Positions 42,626-50,908 of a stretch of 64,000 nucleotides of DNA are shown piece by piece. How positions within the stretch are numbered: position 1 is the first letter of the stretch; each line of letters opens with the position of its first letter. Both the position numbers and the translations under genes were made by a program. The stretch is from Kineococcus aurantiacus (GTDB lineage: Bacteria > Actinomycetota > Actinomycetes > Actinomycetales > Kineococcaceae), in NCBI RefSeq assembly GCF_013409345.1, contig NZ_JACCBB010000001.1, forward strand, positions 620,001-684,000, in the 5' to 3' direction. The notes below the pieces were generated by a model that did not search any database, was not told the origin of the DNA, and saw nothing but the letters and a program-made list of their open reading frames with translations.

Positions 42626-42631
42626 AGACTA
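42626..42631 (-). promoter_or_regulatory. -10 box TAGTCT for ctaC
   Basis: It gives a leader of roughly 70 nt to GTG 42551. Its TAG is also the stop codon of aat (42629-42631). Confidence 0.4.
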
Positions 42632-43390
42632 CCCCCCGTCGTAGTCGTTCGGCCGATCGGGGCGCGCCGGACCTGCGGGCTCCAGCAGCGGGGGCACGGG
42701 CAGGGCCAGGGCCGTGCTCAGCAGGCGCTGGTAGACCGGGCGCGCGACCTCCTCGACCCCGAGGGTGGCCAGGTGCCCGGTGCGCCACTGCACGTCGACG
42801 AGCCGGCCGCGCACGCCGTCGGCGGTGAGCAGGTCGGCCAGCGCCACCACGGCCGCCTTGGAGGCGTCGGTGACCCGGTGGAACTTGGACTCGGCGGCGA
42901 ACAGGCCCCCCAGGCCCACGCCGTACAGGCCCCCCGCCAGCGCCCCGTCGCACCACACCTCCACCGAGTGCGCCCACCCGAGCCGGTGCAGCCGCCCGTA
43001 GGCGCGGGCGACGCCCGCGGTGATCCACGCCCCCGGCCGGGAGGGGTCGGCGCAGCCCGCGACGACGTCGTCGAAGGCCGTGTCGACGCGCACCTCGAAG
43101 CGGCGCAGCGACCGGCGCAGCGAGCGGGAGACGTGCACGCGCTCGGGGACGAGCACCCCGCGCGGGTCCGGCGACCACCAGCCCAGCGGTGCGCGCCCCC
43201 CGCCGCCGAGCCCCATGGGGAAGAAGCCGTGGCGGTAGGCCTCCAGCAGCGTCGCGGCGTCGAGGTCGCCGCCGGAGGCGACGAGGTCCTCGCCGTCCTC
43301 GACGGCCAGGTCGGCGAAGCCGAACCGGGCCGGGCCGACGTCGAGGCGCGGGCGGCCCGCCGGCCGGTGCGGGAAGGGCCGGGCCCACAC
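42629..43390 (-). CDS. aat: Leucyl/phenylalanyl-tRNA-protein transferase
   Basis: A 253-residue N-end-rule enzyme that adds Leu or Phe to N-terminal Arg or Lys of target proteins. Characteristic pieces are S-G-G-D-L near residue 35, Y-R-H-G-F-F-P-M-G near 47, G-W-W-S-P-D-P-R near 67, W-I-T, G-W-A-H-S-V-E-V-W near 125, and G-L-F-A-A-E-S-K-F-H. GTG 43390 is chosen because it gives a standard N-terminus and lies directly after the terminator hairpin. The longer open frame would read through that hairpin. Confidence 0.88.
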   Translation of the reverse strand: MWARPFPHRPAGRPRLDVGPARFGFADLAVEDGEDLVASGGDLDAATLLEAYRHGFFPMGLGGGGRAPLGWWSPDPRGVLVPERVHVSRSLRRSLRRFEVRVDTAFDDVVAGCADPSRPGAWITAGVARAYGRLHRLGWAHSVEVWCDGALAGGLYGVGLGGLFAAESKFHRVTDASKAAVVALADLLTADGVRGRLVDVQWRTGHLATLGVEEVARPVYQRLLSTALALPVPPLLEPAGPARPDRPNDYDGG

Positions 43391-43391
43391 G

Positions 43392-43432
43392 CGATCGGCC
43401 CCCGCACCCCGGACGGGTGCGAGGGCCGATCG
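43392..43432 (-). terminator. Hairpin between iscA and aat
   Basis: Stem arms 43392-43409 and 43415-43432, 18 positions with one mismatch and a 5-base loop. It follows the iscA/erpA stop by 13 bases and abuts the aat start codon. Confidence 0.75.
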
Positions 43433-43445
43433 GTGCGGCGGACCG

Positions 43446-43799
43446 TCAGCTGAAGGAGTCACCGCAGGCGCAGCTGCTCCCGGCGTTCGGGTTGTCGATG
43501 GTGAAGCCCTGCTTCTCGATGGTGTCGGCGAAGTCGATCGTCGCGCCGTCGAGGTACGGGGTGCTCATCTTGTCGACGACGACCTCGACCCCGCCGAAGT
43601 CGCGCAGCGCGTCCCCGTCGAGGGTGCGCTCGTCGAAGTAGAGCTGGTAGATGAGCCCCGAGCAGCCGCCGGGCTGGACCGCGATGCGCAGCCGGAGGTC
43701 GTCGCGACCCTCCTGCTCGAGCAGCGTGCGGACCTTCGTCGCGGCCACGTCGGTGAGCAGGACCCCGTGGGTCGGGGTCGTGTCCGTGGTGGTGGTCAT
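43446..43799 (-). CDS. A-type iron-sulfur carrier (ErpA/IscA-like)
   Basis: A 117-residue HesB/IscA-family protein that delivers Fe-S clusters to apoproteins. The three conserved cysteines are in G-G-C-S-G near residue 46 and C-A-C-G-D near the C-terminus (C-x-C). The sequence between, Y-Q-L-Y-F-D and V-V-V-D-K-M-S, is typical. ATG 43799 is preferred over ATG 43805 because GGAGA is better spaced. In mycobacteria the orthologue (Rv2204c) also lies near ctaC. Confidence 0.9.
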   Translation of the reverse strand: MTTTTDTTPTHGVLLTDVAATKVRTLLEQEGRDDLRLRIAVQPGGCSGLIYQLYFDERTLDGDALRDFGGVEVVVDKMSTPYLDGATIDFADTIEKQGFTIDNPNAGSSCACGDSFS

Positions 43800-43878
43800 G
43801 AGCATCGTCTCCGGGAGCGCTCGCGGTGGTCTGTCGTCGGTCCAACCGCGGCCTGGCGCGGTCTGTTCCCCGACGAGG

Positions 43879-45306
43879 TTACGACGGGCGGGCCAGGCCG
43901 TCGAGCAGGAGGACCTCCGCCAGGCACACCCGGGCGAAGTCGCCCAGGTGCAGGGACTCGTCGGCGCCGTGGGCGCGGGAGTCGGGGTCCTCCACGCCCG
44001 TGACGAGGATCGCCGCGTGCGGGTACGCCGCGGACAGGTCCGCGACGAACGGGATCGAGCCGCCCATGCCCGTCTCGACGGCCTGCGCCCCGAAGGCCGC
44101 GGTCAGGGCGCGGCGCGCGACGGCGTGGGCCCGCGTGGAGGTGTCGGCCGAGAAGGCCTGCCCCTCCTCGCCGTCGTCCACCCGCACGCGCGCCTCGAAG
44201 GGCGCGTTGGCCAGCAGGTGGCGCCGCAGCGCCGTCATGGCCTCCGACGGGTCCTGGCCGGGGGCGGTGCGCATGCTGACCTTGGCCCGGGCCGAGGGGA
44301 TCAACGTGTTGCTGGCGCGGTCGACGGGCGTGGCGTCCAGGCCGATCACCGAGATGGCCGGCTTGGTCCACAGCCGGTCGGCGACCGTGCCCGTCCCGGC
44401 CAGCCGGACGCCCGGCAGCACCCCCGCGTCGGCGCGGAAGGTCGCCTCGTCCAGGTCGACGACCGGCGCGGTGGAGGCGACCAGCCCGTCGACCGCGACG
44501 TCGCCGTCCTCGTCGTGCAGCGTGGCCAGCAGCCGGGCCAGGCACGTCAGCGCGTCCAGCACCGGGCCGCCGTTGACGCCGGAGTGCACGGCGTGCGAGA
44601 GGACGTCGACCGTCACGTCGCAGTCGACGAGGCCGCGCAGCGTCGTCGTCAGGGCCGGCACGCCCACGCGCCAGTTGGAGGAGTCGGCCACGACGATGAC
44701 GTCGGCGGCCAGCGCCGCGCGGTGCTCGTCCAGGAACGCCGCGAAGGTCGGCGACCCGATCTCCTCCTCCCCCTCGACGAAGACCGTCACGCCCACGCCG
44801 TCCTGCGGTCCCCACGTCGGCAGCAGGGTGCGCAGCGCGTGGACGTGGGCCATGACGCCGGCCTTGTCGTCGGCGGCCCCGCGGCCGAAGAGGCGGCCCC
44901 CGCGCTCGGCCGGCTCGAACGGCGGGCTGGTCCAGTCCTCGTCCCGGCCCGGGGGCTGCACGTCGTGGTGGGCGTAGAGCAGGACGGTGGGCGCCCCCGC
45001 GGGGGCGGGGCGGTGGGCGACGACCGCGGGCAGGGACTCCAGCTCCCCCCCGTCCGCCGCGGCCCGCGCGGTGAGGACCTCCACGCGGGGCAGCCCGGCC
45101 CCGCGCAGCAGGTCGGCCACGGCCGCGGCGCTGGCGTGCACGTGCGCGACGTCGAAGGCGCGCGCCGAGACGCTCGGCACGCGCACGAGGGCCTCCAGGT
45201 CGGCGCGGGTGGCGGCGTCCTGGGCGGCCGAGGCCCGGCGCAGCTCCTCCAGCCGGCTCTCGTCGATCGCGTCGTCACCGGGGACGTCGGGGGTCTGCTC
45301 GCTCAC
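43879..45306 (-). CDS. M20-family dipeptidase
   Basis: A 475-residue zinc-dependent peptidase of the M20/carnosinase-like group. Metal and catalytic motifs are Y-A-H-H-D-V-Q-P-P near residue 97, G-R-G-A-A-D-D-K-A-G near 126 and V-E-G-E-E-E-I-G-S near 162. A dimerisation domain lies in the middle. It likely hydrolyses dipeptides in the cytosol. GTG 45306 is set by TAGCGT 7 bases upstream. Confidence 0.88.
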   Translation of the reverse strand: MSEQTPDVPGDDAIDESRLEELRRASAAQDAATRADLEALVRVPSVSARAFDVAHVHASAAAVADLLRGAGLPRVEVLTARAAADGGELESLPAVVAHRPAPAGAPTVLLYAHHDVQPPGRDEDWTSPPFEPAERGGRLFGRGAADDKAGVMAHVHALRTLLPTWGPQDGVGVTVFVEGEEEIGSPTFAAFLDEHRAALAADVIVVADSSNWRVGVPALTTTLRGLVDCDVTVDVLSHAVHSGVNGGPVLDALTCLARLLATLHDEDGDVAVDGLVASTAPVVDLDEATFRADAGVLPGVRLAGTGTVADRLWTKPAISVIGLDATPVDRASNTLIPSARAKVSMRTAPGQDPSEAMTALRRHLLANAPFEARVRVDDGEEGQAFSADTSTRAHAVARRALTAAFGAQAVETGMGGSIPFVADLSAAYPHAAILVTGVEDPDSRAHGADESLHLGDFARVCLAEVLLLDGLARPS

Positions 45307-45313
45307 CCGCGCG

Positions 45314-45319
45314 ACGCTA
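45314..45319 (-). promoter_or_regulatory. -10 box TAGCGT for the M20 peptidase gene
   Basis: Minus strand, spacing 7. It is divergent from the TACCCT box 53 bases away. Confidence 0.5.
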
Positions 45320-45372
45320 CACAAGGGACCCGGCGCGGCGGTGGACCCGGCCGCGGGCCCCCGCCGGTGACG

Positions 45373-45378
45373 TACCCT
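45373..45378 (+). promoter_or_regulatory. -10 box TACCCT for the DUF3043 gene
   Basis: 7 bases before GTG 45386. Confidence 0.5.
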
Positions 45379-45385
45379 TCATCTC

Positions 45386-45979
45386 GTGTTCGGACGCTCG
45401 AAGGAGAAGTCGGCCCCCGCCGCGCAGGAGTCGCCCGCCGTCGAGCTGACGAAGGTCGGCGGCAAGGGGCGCCCCACGCCGCGGCGCAGCGAGGCCCAGG
45501 CCCGCAACGCGCGGCCGCTGGTCCCGGCCGACCGCAAGGCCGCCCAGAAGCTGAGCCGGGAGGCCCAGCGCGCCGAGCGCGCCAAGATGCAGGCCGCGCT
45601 CCTGACCGGCGACGAGCGCTACCTGCCGGTCCGCGACCGGGGGGCGCAGAAGCGGTTCGTGCGCGACGTCGTCGACGCCCGCCGCAACGTCGGCGAGTAC
45701 TTCCTCATCATCGCCGGCGTCTCGCTGGTGCTCTCGATGGTCGCCTCGCCGCTGAAGTCGCAGGTCCTGCTGCTGGGCACCACGCTCCTCATCTACGCGA
45801 TGCTCGCGGTCGTCGTCGTCGACAGCGTGCTGCTGGGCCGCCGGATCCGCCGCGCCGTCGCCGCGAAGTTCCCCGAGCCCGAGCGCGGGCTGGTCTCCTA
45901 CGGCATCACCCGCGCGCTGCAGATCCGCCGCATGCGCCGCCCGGTCCCGATGGTGGCCCGCGGCGCCCACCCGAGCTGA
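45386..45979 (+). CDS. DUF3043 membrane protein
   Basis: A 197-residue protein with a basic, Lys/Arg-rich cytosolic N-terminus (K-G-R-P-T-P-R-R-S-E-A-Q-A-R-N near residue 30), the family motif R-D-R-G-A-Q-K-R-F-V-R-D-V-V-D-A-R near 75 and two adjacent transmembrane helices (about 105-148). This is the typical DUF3043 layout found across actinobacteria; function unknown. It directly precedes ctaA with an 8-base gap, so the two may be co-transcribed. Confidence 0.85.
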   Translation: MFGRSKEKSAPAAQESPAVELTKVGGKGRPTPRRSEAQARNARPLVPADRKAAQKLSREAQRAERAKMQAALLTGDERYLPVRDRGAQKRFVRDVVDARRNVGEYFLIIAGVSLVLSMVASPLKSQVLLLGTTLLIYAMLAVVVVDSVLLGRRIRRAVAAKFPEPERGLVSYGITRALQIRRMRRPVPMVARGAHPS

Positions 45980-45987
45980 GCCGAGCC

Positions 45988-46884
45988 GTGACGCACTCCC
46001 GCGCCGTCCGCTGGACCACCACGGTCGCCCTGGCCGTCAGCATCCTCATCATCGTCACCGGCGGGATCGTCCGCGTCACCGGCTCGGGCCTGGGCTGCCC
46101 GACGTGGCCGCGCTGCACCGACGACTCCTTCACCTCCGCGACGGCCTCGACCGGCGTCCACGGCGCGATCGAGTTCGGCAACCGGATGCTCACCACGGTC
46201 ATCGTCCTGGCGGTGGGCGCGGTGATCGTCGCCTGCCTGCTGCAGCGGCCCCGGCACCGGGCGCTGCTGTGGTCGGCGTGCGGCCAGTTCGCGGGGGTCC
46301 TGCTCAACGCCGTCGTCGGCGGCATCACGGTGTGGACCGGGCTGAACCCCTACGTCGTCGCCGCCCACTTCCTGGCCGCGATCGCCCTGCTGGTCTCCAC
46401 GACCGTGAGCTTCGACATCGCCCACCGGGCGGTGGTCCCCGCCCCGGCGGGGGCGACGCGCCGGCTGGCCCGCTGGCTGGTCCTGGTCACGGCGGTCGTG
46501 GTCGTGCTGGGCACGGTCGTCACGGGCTCGGGCCCGCACCCCGGCGACGGCGCCGAGGTCCACCGCATCCCCGTGAGCTGGACGCTGGTCACCGTCGTGC
46601 ACGGGATCGCGGCCGTCGGCGCGCTGGTGCTGTCCGCCGTGGTGGTGGCCGTCGCCCGCCGCAGCGGGGACCGGCTGGTGCACCGCCGCGCGGCGGTCCT
46701 GCTGGCCCTGTTCGTGGCGCAGGCCGCCCTCGGCGTGTACCAGAGCCTCGACGGGCTGCCGGGCCTGGCGGTCGTCCTGCACCTGGGCGGGGCGGCCCTC
46801 ACCGCGGCCGGGGCGACGCGGGTCCTGCTCGCGGCCCGCACCACCACCGTCGACCGCACGGCCCCGGCGGCCCTCGCCGTCTGA
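45988..46884 (+). CDS. ctaA: Heme A synthase
   Basis: A 298-residue membrane enzyme oxidising heme O to heme A for the aa3 oxidase encoded nearby. Eight hydrophobic helices are visible. Features are G-G-I-V-R-V-T-G-S-G-L-G-C-P-T-W-P-R-C (cysteine pair of the first loop) near residue 25, H-G-A-I-E-F-G-N-R near 53, V-V-A-A-H-F near 122 and H-G-I-A and H-L-G-G in the second half. ctaB is not in this window. GTG 45988 follows the DUF3043 stop by 8 bases. Confidence 0.92.
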   Translation: MTHSRAVRWTTTVALAVSILIIVTGGIVRVTGSGLGCPTWPRCTDDSFTSATASTGVHGAIEFGNRMLTTVIVLAVGAVIVACLLQRPRHRALLWSACGQFAGVLLNAVVGGITVWTGLNPYVVAAHFLAAIALLVSTTVSFDIAHRAVVPAPAGATRRLARWLVLVTAVVVVLGTVVTGSGPHPGDGAEVHRIPVSWTLVTVVHGIAAVGALVLSAVVVAVARRSGDRLVHRRAAVLLALFVAQAALGVYQSLDGLPGLAVVLHLGGAALTAAGATRVLLAARTTTVDRTAPAALAV

Positions 46885-46896
46885 GGGGCCAGGCGT

Positions 46897-46902
46897 TAGG
46901 TT
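46897..46902 (+). promoter_or_regulatory. -10 box TAGGTT for the aldo/keto reductase gene
   Basis: 7 bases before ATG 46910. Confidence 0.5.
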
Positions 46903-46909
46903 CGGCGCC

Positions 46910-47920
46910 ATGGAGTTCCGACACCTCGGGCGCAGCGGCCTGAAGATCTCTGAGATCACCTACGGCAACTGGCTCACCCACGGTTCGCAGGTCGAGAACG
47001 AGGCGGCGGTCGCGTGCGTGCACGCGGCGCTGGACGCGGGGATCTCGACGTTCGACACCGCCGACGTCTACGCCAACACCGCGGCCGAGACGGTCCTGGG
47101 CACCGCGCTGAAGGGGCAGCGGCGCGAGAGCCTGGAGATCCTCACCAAGGTCTACTTCCCGACCGGCCCCAAGGGGCACAACGACTCCGGGCTGTCGCGC
47201 AAGCACGTCCTGGAGTCCATCGACGGGTCGCTGCGCCGGCTCGGCACCGACCACGTCGACGTCTACCAGGCGCACCGCTGGGACGTCTCGACCCCGGTCG
47301 AGGAGACGATGCAAGCGTTCGCCGACGTGGTGCGGGCGGGCAAGGCCCTCTACATCGGCGTCAGCGAGTGGACGGCCGACCAGCTGCGGCAGGGCCACGC
47401 GCTGGCGCGCGACCTGGGGTTCCAGCTGATCTCCAACCAGCCGCAGTACTCCGCCCTCTACCGGGTCATCGAACCCGAGGTCGTCCCGGCCTCGCGGGAG
47501 CTGGGGATCTCCCAGGTCGTCTTCTCCCCCGTCGCCCAGGGCGTGCTGACGGGCAAGTACACCCCCGGCAGCGCGCCGCCGGAGGGCAGCCGCGCCACGG
47601 ACGAGAAGGGCGGCAAGCAGATGATCAGCCGCTGGATGCGCGACGACGTGCTGTCGCGGGTCCAGCAGCTGAAGTCGGTCGCCGGCGAGCTGCAGCTGTC
47701 GATGGCCCAGCTGGCCGTCGCGTGGGTGCTGCAGAACGACAACGTCGCCTCGGCGATCATCGGCGCGTCCCGGCCCGAGCAGGTCCACGAGAACGTCAAG
47801 GCGTCCGGGGTGAGGATCCCGGAGGAGCTGCTCCAGAGGATCGACGCCGCGCTCGGTGACGTCGTCGAGCGCGACCCCGCCCGCACGGCGGCGACCGCAC
47901 CCACCGAACGCCCCTCCTGA
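46910..47920 (+). CDS. Aldo/keto reductase (Kv-beta-like group)
   Basis: A 336-residue NADPH-dependent TIM-barrel oxidoreductase. The opening M-E-F-R-H-L-G-R-S-G-L-K and Y-G-N-W are typical. Catalytic residues are in F-D-T-A-D-V-Y (Asp and Tyr) near residue 48, L-T-K-V near 82 and Y-Q-A-H-R near 123. Late Q-P-Q-Y-S and I-I-G-A-S-R-P-E-Q contact the cofactor. It resembles potassium-channel beta-subunit-like reductases that detoxify carbonyls. It stands as a single transcription unit. Confidence 0.9.
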   Translation: MEFRHLGRSGLKISEITYGNWLTHGSQVENEAAVACVHAALDAGISTFDTADVYANTAAETVLGTALKGQRRESLEILTKVYFPTGPKGHNDSGLSRKHVLESIDGSLRRLGTDHVDVYQAHRWDVSTPVEETMQAFADVVRAGKALYIGVSEWTADQLRQGHALARDLGFQLISNQPQYSALYRVIEPEVVPASRELGISQVVFSPVAQGVLTGKYTPGSAPPEGSRATDEKGGKQMISRWMRDDVLSRVQQLKSVAGELQLSMAQLAVAWVLQNDNVASAIIGASRPEQVHENVKASGVRIPEELLQRIDAALGDVVERDPARTAATAPTERPS

Positions 47921-47927
47921 CCGGGCG

Positions 47928-47954
47928 CCCGGTCCCCCTCCGGCGGGGACCGGG
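47928..47954. terminator. Hairpin between convergent genes
   Basis: A 10-bp perfect stem CCCGGTCCCC / GGGGACCGGG with 7-base loop, directly before the stop of the 69-residue protein. Usable in both directions. Confidence 0.75.
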
Positions 47955-47955
47955 C

Positions 47956-48165
47956 TCAGTCCGCGGGGCGCAGGGACAGCGGCCCGTAGACCTTCGCGCC
48001 GTCGGCCCACAGGTGGGCGTTCTCGACGCCGCGCTCGCGCAGCCCGCGCCAGGACTCCCCGATCCACGTCTCGGCGTCGGCCTGCGTCGGGAACACCGAC
48101 GTGTCCCCCTCGACCGGGCGGCCCTCGGCGTCCTCGTACTCCCACGTCCACTGCGTCGGTCTCAC
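47956..48165 (-). CDS. Small conserved-looking protein, 69 residues
   Basis: A compact acidic protein with W-T-W-E-Y-E-D-A-E-G near the start, F-P-T-Q-A-D-A-E-T-W-I-G-E-S-W in the middle and V-Y-G-P-L-S-L at the end. It has no membrane helix, signal or metal motif. I believe similar short proteins occur in other actinobacteria, but no function is known to me. The start is well defined: GTG 48165 follows TAGCGT by 6 bases. The MFS gene upstream ends two bases before that box. Confidence 0.75.
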   Translation of the reverse strand: MRPTQWTWEYEDAEGRPVEGDTSVFPTQADAETWIGESWRGLRERGVENAHLWADGAKVYGPLSLRPAD

Positions 48166-48171
48166 GCGCCG

Positions 48172-48177
48172 ACGCTA
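48172..48177 (-). promoter_or_regulatory. -10 box TAGCGT for the 69-residue protein
   Basis: Spacing 6 to GTG 48165, in the 13-base gap after the MFS gene stop. Confidence 0.5.
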
Positions 48178-48178
48178 C

Positions 48179-49726
48179 TCACTGCACCCGGTGCTTGGCG
48201 ACCGACGCGTCGTGGGCGCCGTGCTGGTGCCCGACCCGGCGGCGCTGGTCGACGACGGCCAGCACCAGGGCGAGCAGGACGAGCCCGAGCGAGACGCGCA
48301 GCCCGTGCGACAGGGCCTGCCCGAAGACCTCCTGCACCGCGGCCGGGACCTCGCGGGCCCCGGCCTGGCGGGCCTGGCCGCTGAGCCCGGCCCCCGCGAC
48401 GGTGGAGAAGAAGATCGCGGTGGCCGCCGCGACCCCGACGGCCGACCCGACGCGCTGCCCGGTCTGCAGGACCCCGCCGGCGACCCCGGCGACCCGGGGC
48501 GGGACGTCGGCCAGGGCCAGGGTCTGGTTCGGGGAGATGACCAGCCCGCTGCCGGCCCCCGCGACGGCCAGGCACGCCGAGAGCCCGATCGCACCGGCCG
48601 TGCCCTGCACCGAGGCGGCCACCAGGTCGGCCGCGGCCAGCCCGACGGCGACGACGACCAGTCCCACGACGACGACCCCGCGGCCCCGGCGGGACACCTG
48701 CCGGCCGCCGATCTGGGCGAAGAGGCCGGACAGGACCGCGAACGGCGTCTGCACGAGCCCGGCCTGCCACGGGGCGAAGCCCAGCCCGGACTGCAGGTAG
48801 AGGGTCACGACGAGGAAGATCCCGGTGAACCCGGCGAAGTAGGCGATGCCGACGAGCGCGCCGACGCTGAACGACGGGGTGCGCACCAGCTCCCCGTCGA
48901 CGACGGGTTCGCGGCCGTGGCGCCCCTCGCGCCGCTCCCACAGCACGAAGGCGACGAGCAGCAGCGCGCCCGGGACGAGGAGGAGCCAGCGCGCGGGCGA
49001 GTCGCCCTGCCCGGTCGTCAGGACGAAGGGCAGCATCCCCAGGACGGTCGCGGCCCCCAGCAGGACGAGCCCGACGACGTCGAGGTGCAGGCGTGCCCGC
49101 GGGGCGCCCCGCTCGGGCCGGGGCAGCCAGCGCCAGGCCAGCGGCAGGAGCACGAGCCCGATGGGCACGTTGACGAGGAAGACGCCCCGCCAGCCCTCCT
49201 CCTCCCCGAAGACGGCCAGGATGGCGCCGCCGAGCAGCGGCCCGACGGCCGTGGACAGCCCGATGGTCGTGCCGAACGCCCCGAAGGCCCGGCCGCGCTC
49301 GGCGCCGGTGAACAGCTGCTGGATGATCGCCAGCACCTGCGGGTTGACCAGGCCGGCGGTGATGCCCTGGGCGAGGCGGACGACGGCCAGCGCGGTGGCC
49401 GACTGGACGAGCCCGGCGGCGGCGCTGGTCAGGACGAAGCCGGCGAGGCCGGCGACGAACATGGCCCGGCGCGAGTACAGGTCCCCGATGCGCCCGGCGG
49501 GCACGAGGACGAGCCCGAAGGCCAGGGCGTACCCGGCCACGATCCACTGGACCTGCGAGGAGCCGGCGCGCAGGGAGCCCTCGATGGAGGGCAGGGCCAC
49601 GTTGACGATCGAGACGTCGAGCAGGGTCATGAAACCCACGGCGAGGCAGACGCCGAGGGCGCGCCACCGGTTGCGGTCCGGTGCGTCGGTGGGGTCTTCG
49701 GTGGGACGCCGGGCCGTGTCGGTCAC
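48179..49726 (-). CDS. MFS transporter, DHA2 (14-helix) family
   Basis: A 515-residue drug:H+ antiporter-type permease. Motif C-like P-L-L-G-G and motif A-like G-R-I-G-D-L-Y-S-R-R near residue 80 are clear. The helix-1 signature L-D-V-S-I-V-N-V-A-L-P-S-I near residue 38 is diagnostic of DHA2 members. Fourteen hydrophobic segments can be counted. The substrate is unknown. GTG 49726 has GAGGAGAG immediately upstream. No regulator gene is adjacent. Confidence 0.88.
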   Translation of the reverse strand: MTDTARRPTEDPTDAPDRNRWRALGVCLAVGFMTLLDVSIVNVALPSIEGSLRAGSSQVQWIVAGYALAFGLVLVPAGRIGDLYSRRAMFVAGLAGFVLTSAAAGLVQSATALAVVRLAQGITAGLVNPQVLAIIQQLFTGAERGRAFGAFGTTIGLSTAVGPLLGGAILAVFGEEEGWRGVFLVNVPIGLVLLPLAWRWLPRPERGAPRARLHLDVVGLVLLGAATVLGMLPFVLTTGQGDSPARWLLLVPGALLLVAFVLWERREGRHGREPVVDGELVRTPSFSVGALVGIAYFAGFTGIFLVVTLYLQSGLGFAPWQAGLVQTPFAVLSGLFAQIGGRQVSRRGRGVVVVGLVVVAVGLAAADLVAASVQGTAGAIGLSACLAVAGAGSGLVISPNQTLALADVPPRVAGVAGGVLQTGQRVGSAVGVAAATAIFFSTVAGAGLSGQARQAGAREVPAAVQEVFGQALSHGLRVSLGLVLLALVLAVVDQRRRVGHQHGAHDASVAKHRVQ

Positions 49727-49793
49727 AGCTCTCCTCGGGCGAGTTCGTCGGGGCAACCGTCCGACCATCACCCGGGGAGGCGGTCCCCACAAC

Positions 49794-50888
49794 TCAGGAC
49801 GAGCGGTCGCTCTCCCGCCGGGTGCGGCTGGCGGCGAGCTCGGCCAGCACGCGGCGCGCCCAGCCCGGCCCCTCGTAGATGAACGCCGTGTACGCCTGCA
49901 CGAGGGAGGCGCCGGCCTCGAGGCGTTCGACGACGTCGGCGGCGGTCTCGACGCCGCCGACGCCGATGAGCACGAGCGAGCCGTGGGTGCGCGCGGACAA
50001 CCGGCGCAGGACCTGCAGGGACCGTTCCTTCAGCGGCGCACCGGACAGCCCGCCGCCGCCGGCGGCCTCGACGAGCGCCGCGGGCGAGCGCAGGCCGTCG
50101 CGGCTGATCGTGGTGTTGGTCGCCACGATCCCGTCGAGCCCGAGGTCGACCGCGAGGTCGGCGACGGCGTCGACGTCGTCGTCGGACAGGTCGGGGGCGA
50201 TCTTGACCAGGAGGGGGACGTGCCGGTGCGCGCTGGCGTCGGCGGCCTCGCGGACGGCGGTCAGCACGGGCCGCAGCTTCTCGACCGCCTGCAGGTCGCG
50301 CAGGCCGGGGGTGTTGGGCGAGGAGACGTTGACGACGAGGTAGTCGGCGTAGGGGGCCAGCAGTCGCGCGGACGTGGCGTAGTCCTCGGCGGCGTCGGCC
50401 TCCTCGACGACCTTGCTCTTGCCGATGTTCACCCCGACGACGACGGGGTGCCGGGGCGGGACCGCCCGGTACTGCCGCAGCCGCTTCGCCACGACCTCGG
50501 CGCCGTCGTTGTTGAAACCCATGCGGTTGACGACGGCGCGGTCGGCGACGAGCCGGTGCAGCCGGGGCTTGGGGTTGCCCGGCTGCGGGCGGGCGGTCAC
50601 CGTGCCGACCTCGACGCAGGCGAAGCCGTAGTTGCCCAGGGCCGCCAGGCCGGTGGCGTTCTTGTCGAACCCCGCGGCGAGGCCGAGGGGGGTGGGGAAG
50701 TCGATGCCCAGGACCCGCGTGCGCAGGCGTTCGTCGCCGGCGACGAACGCCTTGCGCAGCAGGCGCGGGGCGACCGGCACCCGGCTGGACAGGCGCATGC
50801 CGGCGAAGGCCCAGTGGTGGGCGACCTCGGCGTCGACGCGGGTCAGGACGTGCCGGTAGAGGGTCTTGTACACGTTTCCACCGGCCAC
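49794..50888 (-). CDS. pyrD: Quinone-dependent dihydroorotate dehydrogenase
   Basis: A 364-residue class 2 enzyme of pyrimidine synthesis, membrane-associated through its N-terminal helices (Y-K-T-L-Y-R-H near residue 7, H-H-W-A-F near 27). FMN and substrate motifs are [11 protein letters not shown] near 67, N-R-M-G-F-N-N near 124, [10 protein letters not shown] near 183 (catalytic Ser) and V-G-G-V-E-T near 303. GTG 50888 is defined by TAGGGT 7 bases upstream. Confidence 0.93.
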   Translation of the reverse strand: MAGGNVYKTLYRHVLTRVDAEVAHHWAFAGMRLSSRVPVAPRLLRKAFVAGDERLRTRVLGIDFPTPLGLAAGFDKNATGLAALGNYGFACVEVGTVTARPQPGNPKPRLHRLVADRAVVNRMGFNNDGAEVVAKRLRQYRAVPPRHPVVVGVNIGKSKVVEEADAAEDYATSARLLAPYADYLVVNVSSPNTPGLRDLQAVEKLRPVLTAVREAADASAHRHVPLLVKIAPDLSDDDVDAVADLAVDLGLDGIVATNTTISRDGLRSPAALVEAAGGGGLSGAPLKERSLQVLRRLSARTHGSLVLIGVGGVETAADVVERLEAGASLVQAYTAFIYEGPGWARRVLAELAASRTRRESDRSS

Positions 50889-50895
50889 GCCCTGC

Positions 50896-50901
50896 ACCCT
50901 A
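50896..50901 (-). promoter_or_regulatory. -10 box TAGGGT for pyrD
   Basis: Within the 20-base gap after the MHS transporter gene, spacing 7. Confidence 0.5.
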
Positions 50902-50908
50902 ACCGGAC

